Shown here: positions 26,525 through 35,124 of the stretch, one piece after another
Numbering within the stretch: position 1 is the stretch's first letter
Layout: each line of letters begins with the position of its first letter
Assembly (NCBI GenBank): GCA_965230795.1
Contig: OZ246020.1
Coordinates: 2,170,001-2,234,000 of the forward strand
From: PZPK01 sp965230795
GTDB taxonomy: Bacteria; Pseudomonadota; Gammaproteobacteria; Pseudomonadales; Oleiphilaceae
DNA: 64,000 nucleotides
Direction: 5' to 3'
The notes under the pieces: generated by a model
What the model was told of the DNA's origin: nothing
What the model saw: the letters and a program-made list of their open reading frames with translations, nothing else
Databases searched by the model: none
Made by a program: the position numbers and the translations under genes

Positions 26525-28510
26525 TCAGGCCTCTTTAAGTTCGGGAATGTCCTTGTATAGCTCAAGTGCCTCGGGGTTGGCCAGGGCTTCGGTATTCTGA
26601 ACCGCCTCGCCATGAATCGTATCGCGTACCGCGAGTTCAACAATCTTTCCGCTCAAAGTGCGTGGAATATCGCTGACCTGGAGAACCTTGGCGGGCACAT
26701 GTCTTGGTGTCGTGTTGTGCCGGATGGTCTGCCTGATTTTGTCACGTAGAGCATCATCAAGTGTAAGACCATCTTTGAGCCTGACAAACAAAATGATGCG
26801 GACATCGTCCTGCCATTGCTGACCCACTGCTATGGCCTCGAATACTTCCGGCACCTTTTCCACTTGCCGGTATATTTCCGCTGTACCGATGCGTACGCCT
26901 CCAGGGTTCAGCACCGCGTCCGAACGCCCGTGGATCACCACGCCGAGCTGTTGCGCATCAGAACCATCCGGCAGATTGAAGTGGTGGTGGCGGAACTCAC
27001 CGTAGTCACCGTGAGCCCAGATGCCCTCGAAGCGACTAAAATACGCTTTGCGGAAACGCTGGTCTTCAGGGTCATTCCAAAAGCCAGTAGGCATAGAGGG
27101 GAAGGGGGTGCGGCACACCAGTTCGCCTTTACCGGCTTTCAGATGATTGCCGGTCTCGTCGACAAAATCCACATCCATACCCAAACCCGGACATTGCAGT
27201 TCGCCGCGATGAACGGGAAGGATAGGGCATCCCAATGCAAAACAGGAGACGATATCGGTGCCACCCGAGATACTGGATACACAGACGTCGGTCTTCACCT
27301 TGTTGTAAAGGTAGTCAAAGCTTTCGTGAGACAAGGGTGATCCTGTGGAGAGAAGCGCTTTGAGATTGTCAAGGCGATGGCTTTCACCGGGGAGCAAGCC
27401 ATATTTCTCACATGCCGCATAGTATTTGGCACTGGCGCCGAATACTTCAATGCTCTCAGACTCTGCCAGGTCAAACAACACCGATTGCTTGGGGTGAAAC
27501 GGTGAACCGTCATACAGGATAACGCTGGCACCAAGCGCCAGCCCACTGACGAGCCAATTCCACATCATCCAGCCGCAGGTGGTGTAATAAAATAAACGGG
27601 TTCCGGCTGTTACATCGGAATGAAGCGCAAGCTCCTTGAGGTGTTGCAACAAGGTTCCGCCGACACTATGCACGATGCACTTCGGTTTGCCGGTCGTACC
27701 GGATGAATACAGGATGTAGAGCGGGTCGCTAAAATCAAGCGCTTCAAAATGAATGTCAGCAGAAGCCTGTTTGTCCCCGATGATACTTTCCCACTGGCTG
27801 AATTCGCTGTAAGCAAGATCAGGCTCATCCAGGTAGCGGAAAGTAATGACTTCCTGAAGATCGGTCAGCTGAGATGAAATTTGCCTTACCCTGTCTCTTA
27901 CATCAATAGTTTTTCCCGCATACTGGTAAGCATTCAGTGCGATTAAAAAGCGAGGTTGAATCTGCGAGAAGCGATCAATCACCCCGTTGAACCCAAAATC
28001 AGGTGAACAGGAGCTCCAGACTCCTCCCAGTGAGGCGGTCGCCAACATGGCCACGACCGCATGGTGACTGTTGGGGACAAAGCCGGCGACCCGGTCGCCC
28101 TTACGTAGCCCCTTGCCGCGAAGATAGTTCGCCAGCACCGCCACCTGCCGCTTGAGCTCTCGATAGCTGATTTCCTGACGTTTTCCCTGTTCGCCGTACT
28201 CAATCAGAGCTATCAGTTCGTCGTCCCGGGACAGCAGGTTTTCCGCAAAATTAAGCTTCGATTCGGGAAACCATCGTGTTCCGGGCATTGTATCGATGTT
28301 TTCGGCGGTACATGTTCCAGCATCACCTTGAACATCAAAAAACTGCCAGAGGCTTTGCCAGAACGCTTCAGGGTTTTTAACGCTCCAAAGCCAGAGAGAA
28401 TGGTAGTCCTTGAAGTGACCAATGTTGGAATCTTCAAGCCAGCGCATGTAGCGAAACATCTCGCTGGATGCGATTCGCTCGGGGGAAGGTTGCCATAACG
28501 GTGCGGTCAT
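26525..28510 (-). CDS. aacS: Acetoacetate-CoA ligase (acetoacetyl-CoA synthetase)
   Basis: 661 residues of the ANL adenylating superfamily. The N-terminal extension MTAPLWQPSPERI plus FPESKLNFAENLL is typical of acetoacetyl-CoA synthetases. The P-loop is YILYSSGTTGKPKCIVH, and the C-terminal lysine region is VSDIPRTLSGKIVELAVRD. It activates acetoacetate, the product of HMG-CoA lyase encoded by the preceding gene, so that leucine carbon can enter central metabolism as acetyl-CoA. Located in the liu operon 48 bases after liuE. Confidence 0.93.
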   Translation of the reverse strand: MTAPLWQPSPERIASSEMFRYMRWLEDSNIGHFKDYHSLWLWSVKNPEAFWQSLWQFFDVQGDAGTCTAENIDTMPGTRWFPESKLNFAENLLSRDDELIALIEYGEQGKRQEISYRELKRQVAVLANYLRGKGLRKGDRVAGFVPNSHHAVVAMLATASLGGVWSSCSPDFGFNGVIDRFSQIQPRFLIALNAYQYAGKTIDVRDRVRQISSQLTDLQEVITFRYLDEPDLAYSEFSQWESIIGDKQASADIHFEALDFSDPLYILYSSGTTGKPKCIVHSVGGTLLQHLKELALHSDVTAGTRLFYYTTCGWMMWNWLVSGLALGASVILYDGSPFHPKQSVLFDLAESESIEVFGASAKYYAACEKYGLLPGESHRLDNLKALLSTGSPLSHESFDYLYNKVKTDVCVSSISGGTDIVSCFALGCPILPVHRGELQCPGLGMDVDFVDETGNHLKAGKGELVCRTPFPSMPTGFWNDPEDQRFRKAYFSRFEGIWAHGDYGEFRHHHFNLPDGSDAQQLGVVIHGRSDAVLNPGGVRIGTAEIYRQVEKVPEVFEAIAVGQQWQDDVRIILFVRLKDGLTLDDALRDKIRQTIRHNTTPRHVPAKVLQVSDIPRTLSGKIVELAVRDTIHGEAVQNTEALANPEALELYKDIPELKEA

Positions 28511-28558
28511 GAGGGGTCCTGATCTTGGCTTAGTGTTCTGGTAAAAGCGTTAGGGGGT

Positions 28559-29479
28559 TCATGCTAACTCTGGTAAGGGTTTTCGCGCCTGAGCAACTTT
28601 GGATTGATTCCGACGCCCGAGCACCTGACAGATTTGATTGCCAGCTTCAATTAGTGCATCCAGCGATACACCGCTTTCCAAACCCCCGCCTTCAAGCATA
28701 TACACCACGTCTTCAGTGGCAACATTACCACTGGCGCCGCGCGCATAGGGGCAACCACCCAAACCGGCAATGGAACTGTCGAACGTTCGATAGCCAAGTT
28801 CCAGGGCTGCGTATATGTTGGCGATGGCCTGGCCGTATGTGTCGTGAAAGTGCAGCGCCAGGTGCTTACTATCCATTTCCTGTTTCATCAGGGTCAACAA
28901 TGTTTTGATTTCCGAGGGTGTGGCAACACCGATGGTGTCGCCCAGGGAAACTTCATAACAGCCGAGATCGAGCAGTCGCTGACTGATTTTGATGACAGAC
29001 TCGGCAGAAATTCGACCTTCGTATGGGCAGCCATGTATGCATGAAACGTAAGCACGGACAGGCATGGCCAGTGACCTGGCGCGTTCAATGAGAGGCACAA
29101 AACGGTCAATGCTTTCATCGATCGAGCAGTTTATGTTTTTCTGACAAAAACTTTCGGAGGCGGCGGTGAATACGGCGACCTGGTCTACTTTGGCGCTTAA
29201 TGCAGCTTCGAAGCCTTTCATGTTGGGCGTAAGTGCAGAATAAACCACTCCTGCTTTGCGTTTGATGCCTTCAAAAACGTCTACAGAAGAGGCCATTTGC
29301 GGAACCCATTTCGGTGACACAAAGCTACCGCTTTCTATATGCTTAAGACCCGCATCGGCTAGCTGCTCGATCAAGTCAACTTTTGCCGACAAGGGGATGG
29401 TGCTGGCTTCATTCTGCAGGCCATCGCGGGGACCCACCTCAACCAGAGTAACCGTATCCTTTGTTATGCCACTGCTCAT
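28559..29479 (-). CDS. liuE: Hydroxymethylglutaryl-CoA lyase
   Basis: 306 residues. The family start motif VEVGPRDGLQNE and the catalytic cysteine loop GLGGCPYARGASGNVATED are present, with metal-binding histidines in LALHFHDTYGQ. It cleaves HMG-CoA to acetyl-CoA and acetoacetate, the last step of leucine breakdown. Also called mvaB. Its ATG overlaps the TGA of liuC (ATGA at 29479-29476), so the two are translationally coupled and there is no room for the usual liuD between them. Confidence 0.95.
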   Translation of the reverse strand: MSSGITKDTVTLVEVGPRDGLQNEASTIPLSAKVDLIEQLADAGLKHIESGSFVSPKWVPQMASSVDVFEGIKRKAGVVYSALTPNMKGFEAALSAKVDQVAVFTAASESFCQKNINCSIDESIDRFVPLIERARSLAMPVRAYVSCIHGCPYEGRISAESVIKISQRLLDLGCYEVSLGDTIGVATPSEIKTLLTLMKQEMDSKHLALHFHDTYGQAIANIYAALELGYRTFDSSIAGLGGCPYARGASGNVATEDVVYMLEGGGLESGVSLDALIEAGNQICQVLGRRNQSKVAQARKPLPELA

Positions 29480-30267
29480 GGTTTTCTCCAGCCGGGATCG
29501 CGCTTGTCAAAAAATGCACTGAGTCCTTCCTGCCCTTCGGCGGAAACACGAAGTTCGGCAATGAGTTTACTGGTCATATCCATGTAATCCCTGGCGGGTT
29601 TTGCCAGGTCATGAATCAGTTGTTTAGCCGCGAGGCAGGCCCGGGGGCCATTCTGTTGAATCGCCTCGCTGATCCTGTCCACTTCCGAGTCCAGCTGCTC
29701 GTTAGCCTGAACAACATGAACCAGTCCCATGTCTCTGGCTTCGCGCGCATCAAACACTTCCGCGCTCAGAAAATATCGGCGACTGTTGCGCTCACCTATG
29801 GCTTTTACGACATAGGGCGAGATGGTTGCGGGAGCGAGCCCTAGCTTCACTTCACTGAGACAAAATTTCGCATCTTCGCTGGCAATCACAATATCGCTAC
29901 AGGCAATGAGTCCAAGTGCGCCGCCAAATGCAGCGCCCTGTACCCGGGCAATGACGGGGAGGGGGAGCTGATCAAGTGTTTCCATTAAAGTAGCCAGCTG
30001 GCGGGCATCGCGTAAATTGTCCTCATAATTCAATTCAGCCATGCGCTTCATCCAGCCCAGATCCGCGCCGGCACAGAAGTGCTTGCCCACCGCCGTGAGG
30101 TTGACCACCCGAATAGAGTCTGCCTTTGAGCGGATAGTGTCGAGGGCCTGGAGAAGCTCTGCTATCACGCCATCATCAAAAGCATTGCGTTTTTCAGGAC
30201 GGTTTAAAGTCAGTGAGGCTCGGCCAGACTCGATAGTCAGATTAACGGCTTGAGAATTAGCAGACAT
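29476..30267 (-). CDS. liuC: Methylglutaconyl-CoA hydratase
   Basis: 263 residues of the crotonase fold. Oxyanion-hole segments AGADLGWMKRM and GAAFGGALGLIACSDIVIA are clear. I chose the ATG at 30267; a TTG two codons upstream is too close to the GAGG ribosome site. Specific assignment as methylglutaconyl-CoA hydratase rests on its place between the carboxylase beta subunit and HMG-CoA lyase in a liu operon. It would hydrate 3-methylglutaconyl-CoA to HMG-CoA. Confidence 0.9.
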   Translation of the reverse strand: MSANSQAVNLTIESGRASLTLNRPEKRNAFDDGVIAELLQALDTIRSKADSIRVVNLTAVGKHFCAGADLGWMKRMAELNYEDNLRDARQLATLMETLDQLPLPVIARVQGAAFGGALGLIACSDIVIASEDAKFCLSEVKLGLAPATISPYVVKAIGERNSRRYFLSAEVFDAREARDMGLVHVVQANEQLDSEVDRISEAIQQNGPRACLAAKQLIHDLAKPARDYMDMTSKLIAELRVSAEGQEGLSAFFDKRDPGWRKP

Positions 30268-30284
30268 GTTCAATAGACCTCTGA

Positions 30285-31892
30285 TTACATTCGGAACACG
30301 CCGAAACGGGTTTCTTCGATGGGGGCATTAAGAGAGGCGGAAATGGCCAGCCCTAGCACCTTGCGTGTATCCGCAGGTTCGATGATGCCGTCATCCCATA
30401 GGCGTGCTGAGGCATAGTAGGGGTGAGCCTGCTTCTCAAACTGGTCAATGATGGGCTGCTTGAGCGCTTTTTCGTCCTTGGTGCTCCAGGGCAGGCCGCG
30501 TTTTTTCATGCTGTCTTTTTTTACCTGGGCCATGACACCAGCTGCCTGTTCTCCACCCATTACCGAGATTCGGGCATTTGGCCACATCCAGAGAAAACGG
30601 GGATGATAGGCTCTTCCGCACATGCCATAGTTTCCTGCGCCGAAACTGCCGCCAATGATGACGGTGAATTTGGGTACCTTGGCACAGGCGACTGCGGTCA
30701 CCATTTTTGCGCCGTGCTTGGCGATGCCGCCTTCTTCAAATGCTTTGCCCACCATAAAGCCGGTGACGTTCTGCAGAAATACGAGAGGAATTTTTCGTTG
30801 GCAACAGAGCTCGATAAAATGCGCGCCTTTTTGGGCAGATTCGGAAAACAGGATGCCGTTATTGGCGATGATGCCGACCGGAAAACCGAAAATATGGGCA
30901 AAACCGCAAACCAGGGTGTCGCCAAAATACTGTTTGAATTCGGCAAACTCGGAATCGTCAACAATTCTGGCGATAACCTCGCGCACATCGTAAGGCGTTT
31001 TCAGGTCAGCAGGCACAACACCGTTGATGTCCTGCTCGGGATATTTGGGAGCACGCACTGCCCTGGTTGCAAGCTGCTCGGCTTTGATCCAGTTGAGGTT
31101 GGCAACGCATTGGCGAGCAATTTTGAGCGCATGTTCCTCGGAATCTGCATAGTGATCGGCAACACCGGAGACCTTACAGTGCACATCAGCGCCACCCAGG
31201 GCTTCGGCGCTCACTTCCTCTCCGGTGGCAGCTTTTACCAGAGGTGGGCCGGCAAGGAATATGGTGCTGTGATTCCTGACCATAATGCTTTCGTCCGCCA
31301 TGGCGGGAACGTAAGCCCCTCCAGCGGTACAAAGACCCAGCACGACGGCAATTTGAGGAATACCCTTGGCTGACATGTTTGCCTGACGATAAAAGATATT
31401 GCCGAAGTCGTCTTCATCGGGAAATACCTCGTCCTGGTTGGGGAGATTTGCGCCTCCGGAATCCACGAGATAAATACAGGGGAGCCGGTTTTCCTCGGCG
31501 ATTGTAAGTGCCCGAAGATGCTTTTTGACCGACAGGGGGTAATAGGTGCCGCCCTTGATGGTTGAATCATTGGCGACGATCATGCATTCCACGCCATGAA
31601 CCCGTCCGATCCCGGTAATTGCACCCGCGGACGGGATGTCTTCGTCATAGACCTGATAGGCGGCAAGCTGGCTCAGTTCCAAAAACGGTGAGCCGGGGTC
31701 GAGCAGGCAGCTGATGCGATCTCTTGGAAGCAGCTTTCCCTTGGCCTTGTGGCGTTTGATACCTTCCTCATCGAGAGCTTCAACATTGTTGCGTAACTTG
31801 TCTCGAAGGTCCTGAACGAGCGCATCCATCGCCGCTTTTCTCTCTGCGAAGTCTGCAGAGTGTGGATCAATCGTGGATGAAATCTGAGTCAT
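30285..31892 (-). CDS. liuB: Methylcrotonyl-CoA carboxylase beta (carboxyltransferase) subunit
   Basis: 535 residues of the acyl-CoA carboxyltransferase family. Both halves are present: CIYLVDSGGANLPNQDEVFP with VVLGLCTAGGAYVPAMADE in the N half, and VFLQNVTGFMVGKAFEEGGI with VIIGGSFGAGNYGMCGRAY in the C half, all typical of MCC beta rather than propionyl-CoA carboxylase. It transfers carboxyl from biotin to 3-methylcrotonyl-CoA and requires a biotin-bearing alpha subunit (LiuD), which is not encoded in this operon. Confidence 0.95.
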   Translation of the reverse strand: MTQISSTIDPHSADFAERKAAMDALVQDLRDKLRNNVEALDEEGIKRHKAKGKLLPRDRISCLLDPGSPFLELSQLAAYQVYDEDIPSAGAITGIGRVHGVECMIVANDSTIKGGTYYPLSVKKHLRALTIAEENRLPCIYLVDSGGANLPNQDEVFPDEDDFGNIFYRQANMSAKGIPQIAVVLGLCTAGGAYVPAMADESIMVRNHSTIFLAGPPLVKAATGEEVSAEALGGADVHCKVSGVADHYADSEEHALKIARQCVANLNWIKAEQLATRAVRAPKYPEQDINGVVPADLKTPYDVREVIARIVDDSEFAEFKQYFGDTLVCGFAHIFGFPVGIIANNGILFSESAQKGAHFIELCCQRKIPLVFLQNVTGFMVGKAFEEGGIAKHGAKMVTAVACAKVPKFTVIIGGSFGAGNYGMCGRAYHPRFLWMWPNARISVMGGEQAAGVMAQVKKDSMKKRGLPWSTKDEKALKQPIIDQFEKQAHPYYASARLWDDGIIEPADTRKVLGLAISASLNAPIEETRFGVFRM

Positions 31893-31925
31893 GCCTGTGC
31901 CTCACAATCGTATTGACGACGCCTG

Positions 31926-33098
31926 TTATCGCGTTTCCATAAATAATTCGCGCCCAATCAGCATGCGACGAATCTCGGAGGTGCCGGCTCCAATTTCGTA
32001 AAGCTTGGCATCCCGTAGAAGACGACCCGCAGGAAATTCATTGATGTAGCCATTGCCGCCAAGAATCTGGATGGCATCCAGTGCCAGTCGTGTAGCGGCT
32101 TCGGCACAGTACAGAATGACACCGGCCGCATCTTTGCGTGTGGATTCGTTGCGATCGCAGGATTTGGCAACTGTGTACAGGTAAGCGCGACAGGCATTGA
32201 GCGTGGTATACATGTCTGCCACTTTGCCCTGAATCAGCTGAAATTCGCCGATAGGCTGATCAAACTGTTTACGCTCGTGAATATAGGGAACGACAAGATC
32301 CAGGCAGGCCTGCATCAGACCGGTCGGGCCTCCGGAGAGTACGACGCGTTCATAATCCAGGCCGCTCATCAGAACCTTGACACCCGCGTTTTCCAGCCCG
32401 AGTACATTTTCAACCGGGACTTCGACATCTTCAAACACCAGCTCACATGTATTGGAGCCGCGCATGCCGAGTTTATCGAGCTTGGGTGAACGACTGAAAC
32501 CCTGCCAGTCACGCTCGACGATAAATGCGGTGATGCCGTGTGCACCTTTCTCTGGTTCGGTCTTGGCATAGATAACGTAGGTGTGGGCGTCCGGACCATT
32601 GGTGATCCACATCTTGCTGCCATTGAGCACATAATGATCGCCTTTATGCTCAGCCCGTAGCTTCATGCTGACCACATCACTTCCGGCATTGGGCTCGCTC
32701 ATAGCGAGCGCTCCAATGTGTTCTCCGGAGACAAGCTTTGGTAGATATTTCTCTTTTTGCGCGTCATTGCCGTTGCGATAAATCTGGTTAACGCACAGGT
32801 TGGAATGCGCCCCGTAGCTCAGGCCAATCGAAGCACTGCCTCGGCTGATTTCTTCCATGGCAATAACATGGGCAAGATACCCCATATTCGTACCGCCATA
32901 GGCTTCATCAACCGTCATGCCCAAAAGCCCCATCGCGCCAAGTTTGGGCCAGAGCTCATTGGGGAAGGCGTTATCCGCATCTGTTTTGGCGGCAATCGGC
33001 GTGATTTCCTTGGCGACAAAGCTGGCGACCTGGTCGCGCAGCATATCGACCGTCTCGCCGAGATCAAAGTTCAGGGATTTCATGGATGCAAGCGACAT
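31926..33098 (-). CDS. liuA: Isovaleryl-CoA dehydrogenase
   Basis: 390-residue acyl-CoA dehydrogenase. The segment SGLDYERVVLSGGPTGLMQ carries the catalytic-base Glu in the position specific to isovaleryl-CoA dehydrogenases, and LAMSEPNAGSDVVSMKLRAE is the FAD/substrate motif. It oxidises isovaleryl-CoA to 3-methylcrotonyl-CoA with electrons passed to ETF. It follows liuR by 11 bases and is the first enzyme gene of the operon. Confidence 0.95.
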   Translation of the reverse strand: MSLASMKSLNFDLGETVDMLRDQVASFVAKEITPIAAKTDADNAFPNELWPKLGAMGLLGMTVDEAYGGTNMGYLAHVIAMEEISRGSASIGLSYGAHSNLCVNQIYRNGNDAQKEKYLPKLVSGEHIGALAMSEPNAGSDVVSMKLRAEHKGDHYVLNGSKMWITNGPDAHTYVIYAKTEPEKGAHGITAFIVERDWQGFSRSPKLDKLGMRGSNTCELVFEDVEVPVENVLGLENAGVKVLMSGLDYERVVLSGGPTGLMQACLDLVVPYIHERKQFDQPIGEFQLIQGKVADMYTTLNACRAYLYTVAKSCDRNESTRKDAAGVILYCAEAATRLALDAIQILGGNGYINEFPAGRLLRDAKLYEIGAGTSEIRRMLIGRELFMETR

Positions 33099-33109
33099 GT
33101 CTGTGTCCT

Positions 33110-33496
33110 CTATTTATTCTCTGGAATAGCATTAAGCGCATCGCGGCAACGCGCCTCGGCTTCATCTAATTCCAGCTGCATGATGCGAATGTCTTCAATT
33201 TGCTGGGCAAGTTGCTGGCGTCGTTCGTGAAGTTTCTCGATCAGACGCAGCAGCTGTTTTCGATTGGTACTTTCCGGCTCATACATCTGGATGAGCTCTT
33301 TTGATTCTGCGAGCGTCAGTCCGAGACGTTTACCCCGCAAAATCAACTTCAGATTCACCCGGTCCCGATCACTATAGATGCGGGTTTGGCCATCCCGCCT
33401 GGGGTGCAGCAATTCTTCCGCTTCGTAAAAGCGAATGGTTCGGGTGGTGACGTCAAACTCTTTGGAAAGTTCGCTGATGGAATAGGTACGGCTCAT
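33110..33496 (-). CDS. liuR: MerR family regulator of leucine catabolism
   Basis: 128 residues. The MerR helix-turn-helix begins YSISELSKEFDVTTRTIRFY, followed by the wing and RLGLTLAESKELIQMYEP; the C-terminal half is a coiled-coil dimerisation helix (LRLIEKLHERRQQLAQQIED). No metal-binding cysteines, as expected for LiuR. In gammaproteobacteria LiuR controls branched-chain amino acid catabolic operons. It heads the operon and is preceded by an ACGTTAACGT palindrome within a long-spacer promoter, so autoregulation is likely. Confidence 0.92.
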   Translation of the reverse strand: MSRTYSISELSKEFDVTTRTIRFYEAEELLHPRRDGQTRIYSDRDRVNLKLILRGKRLGLTLAESKELIQMYEPESTNRKQLLRLIEKLHERRQQLAQQIEDIRIMQLELDEAEARCRDALNAIPENK

Positions 33497-33521
33497 CAGA
33501 ATTCCCGTTCACAAAAACCGT

Positions 33522-33551
33522 ATTATTGAATAACGTTTACGTTAACGTCAA
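33522..33551 (-). promoter_or_regulatory. liu operon promoter with LiuR-type operator
   Basis: On the minus strand TTGACG (33551-33546) and AATAAT (33527-33522) are 18 bases apart, longer than the usual 17, as in MerR-regulated promoters. The palindrome ACGTTAACGT (33548-33539) lies in the spacer just behind the -35 element. From memory, this resembles published LiuR sites (TTTACG/TTAACGT-type). The liuR start codon is 25 bases further downstream. Confidence 0.6.
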
Positions 33552-33594
33552 CTATGGGAGAGAAAGAAATATCAAAGGATTGCGACGAGAAAGC

Positions 33595-34278
33595 TTAGCG
33601 CTGAAACAACTTGTTCTGGCGGGAGAGCAGGTCCTGCCAGTTTTCAAGCTTATCTGACTGGCCGATACGCTTACCTTCCTGTCCCCGCAATTTCGCGAGC
33701 CAGAGACCGTCACCATTAAAGCTGTACACAGGGATGAGGTCGCCTCTCTCGGAAGCGGGTTTAAGTTCATCAATGAGATTGTCGAGGATGATCGGTTCTG
33801 AGTCCGGAGTGTGGTAGTAAGCCAGTACCATATGAGCCTGATTGAGTTTGACGGCTTTTACATAGGTAATTTTGAGTTTTTCTTCGGCCACGCCCATTTC
33901 TTTGAGGGTAAAATATTTGGCGATGGAATAATCTTCGCAGTCGCCAGCGTTGGTAGCCAGCAGTTCAACGGGCGTCGCCCAATAATCCTCTTTTCCCCAA
34001 TGCTCCATATCGCTGATAAATTCAGCGCGATTGAAGAAGCGGTTTACCAGTGCCAGCTTTTGTTCGATCGTTGCCTGGCCCCTGAAATTGGCAATCTTCT
34101 CCCATTGCTGCAGTCTTTGCACTGCTGCATTGCCAAACCTGTCCTCAATAAAATCGATCAGTTTCTGATTCAGCTCAAGGGCTATGGAGCTGGCTGTCAG
34201 AAGGCACAGAGCCAGCAAAATAAAGCGGCGCACAAGCCGGTCGGTATAATGCCCAACGCATGCTGTAAACGTTGCCAA
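33595..34278 (-). CDS. LapG-like periplasmic cysteine protease (bacterial transglutaminase-like)
   Basis: 227 residues with an N-terminal hydrophobic signal or anchor at about 18-34. The BTLCP catalytic triad is visible: Cys114 in ATNAGDCEDYSIAKYF, His149 in LNQAHMVLAY and Asp166 in PIILDNLIDE. LapG cleaves large adhesins such as LapA at the cell surface under c-di-GMP control through LapD. No lapD-like gene is in the window. It starts 4 bases after gspC on the same strand, so the two are probably cotranscribed. Substrate unknown. Confidence 0.82.
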   Translation of the reverse strand: MATFTACVGHYTDRLVRRFILLALCLLTASSIALELNQKLIDFIEDRFGNAAVQRLQQWEKIANFRGQATIEQKLALVNRFFNRAEFISDMEHWGKEDYWATPVELLATNAGDCEDYSIAKYFTLKEMGVAEEKLKITYVKAVKLNQAHMVLAYYHTPDSEPIILDNLIDELKPASERGDLIPVYSFNGDGLWLAKLRGQEGKRIGQSDKLENWQDLLSRQNKLFQR

Positions 34279-34282
34279 TGCG

Positions 34283-34927
34283 CTAGTTCCGATTATTGAT
34301 GATACGTTTACGCAGGTTGCTCAGACGTTCTTTGATACTGCGTTTACGGGCGTCGCTGATGCCTCCTGAAGGCAGGGCAGCGGGCTGAGTGGTTGGTGTA
34401 GGTGAAGGTGTAGCGCTGGGCACATCGCGATAATCCTGGAAAGCTTGCAGGCCGCCGGCGGGTTCTTCAGGAAAATAAAGGTTTTCCAGTCGGCCAGCTC
34501 GTCGAACCACAATGCGGTCGGCATAAACCTTATGCAGCATGGCATTGCCGGGCAAGGTATCTCCAACTTTGTAATAGAGTGTTTCTCGGTCAGGGCCTTC
34601 AATTAGAGCACCTGTCTGGCTATCAACTTGTCCGGCCAGCACGCCTGTCAAGGTGAGCTTGAGTTGCGTTTCAGGAAGGTTCTCTTCCACCGGTTCGGGC
34701 ATTGGGGGTGGCTTACTGGCGTCACCAAATAGTTTGAAATTTGCCACTTCATACTGTCGTGCGGGTTCTGCTGAGGTTTCGGGCATAGTGGGCTTTGCCG
34801 TCTGTGTCACAGGCACCGTGTTGTTCTGTTGTTGATAGATTGGCAGCAGTTGCAGCGTCCAGAGTGCCAACAGAAGAAGCGCGAGTACAATGGCGATGTA
34901 AGGAGGTAAACGATCCAGTATGTGCAT
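34283..34927 (-). CDS. gspC: Type II secretion protein GspC (XcpP-like)
   Basis: 214 residues. An N-terminal membrane anchor (about 10-30) is followed by a Pro/Thr/Glu-rich linker and the HR domain: LKLTLTGVLAGQVDSQTG, YYKVGDTLPGNAMLHKVYAD and RIVVRRAGRLENLYFP. There is no C-terminal PDZ domain; instead the protein ends in a basic coiled tail (RKRSIKERLSNLRKR), as in Pseudomonas XcpP. GspC bridges the inner-membrane platform and the GspD secretin. It is encoded on the opposite strand and 2.5 kb from gspE, with a chemoreceptor gene between. Confidence 0.87.
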   Translation of the reverse strand: MHILDRLPPYIAIVLALLLLALWTLQLLPIYQQQNNTVPVTQTAKPTMPETSAEPARQYEVANFKLFGDASKPPPMPEPVEENLPETQLKLTLTGVLAGQVDSQTGALIEGPDRETLYYKVGDTLPGNAMLHKVYADRIVVRRAGRLENLYFPEEPAGGLQAFQDYRDVPSATPSPTPTTQPAALPSGGISDARKRSIKERLSNLRKRIINNRN

Positions 34928-35124
34928 CAGATACTGCCTGCAATGTTCGCTGCCGTGGATTGATTGGCCTAATCAGGGGCGCAAGGTTTTACTGACGAAT
35001 TCCATCAGTCGTGATTAGTAAAATACTAGCATAAGATTGCGGATTGGTTGTGGCACCTGAGTGCTTTGTTATCAGCGTGGTACCGCGCTGGGATGAAACA
35101 AGCATTCATGCCACCTCAAATTCC

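Noticed and set aside
30423..31373. 316-residue open frame antisense to liuB
   Set aside because: Fully inside a well-supported gene, no family resemblance, no ribosome site.
35051..35065. Sigma54 promoter TGGCAC-TGC
   Set aside because: The GG and GC elements are one base too close for sigma54 spacing, and the sequence is already part of an inverted repeat.
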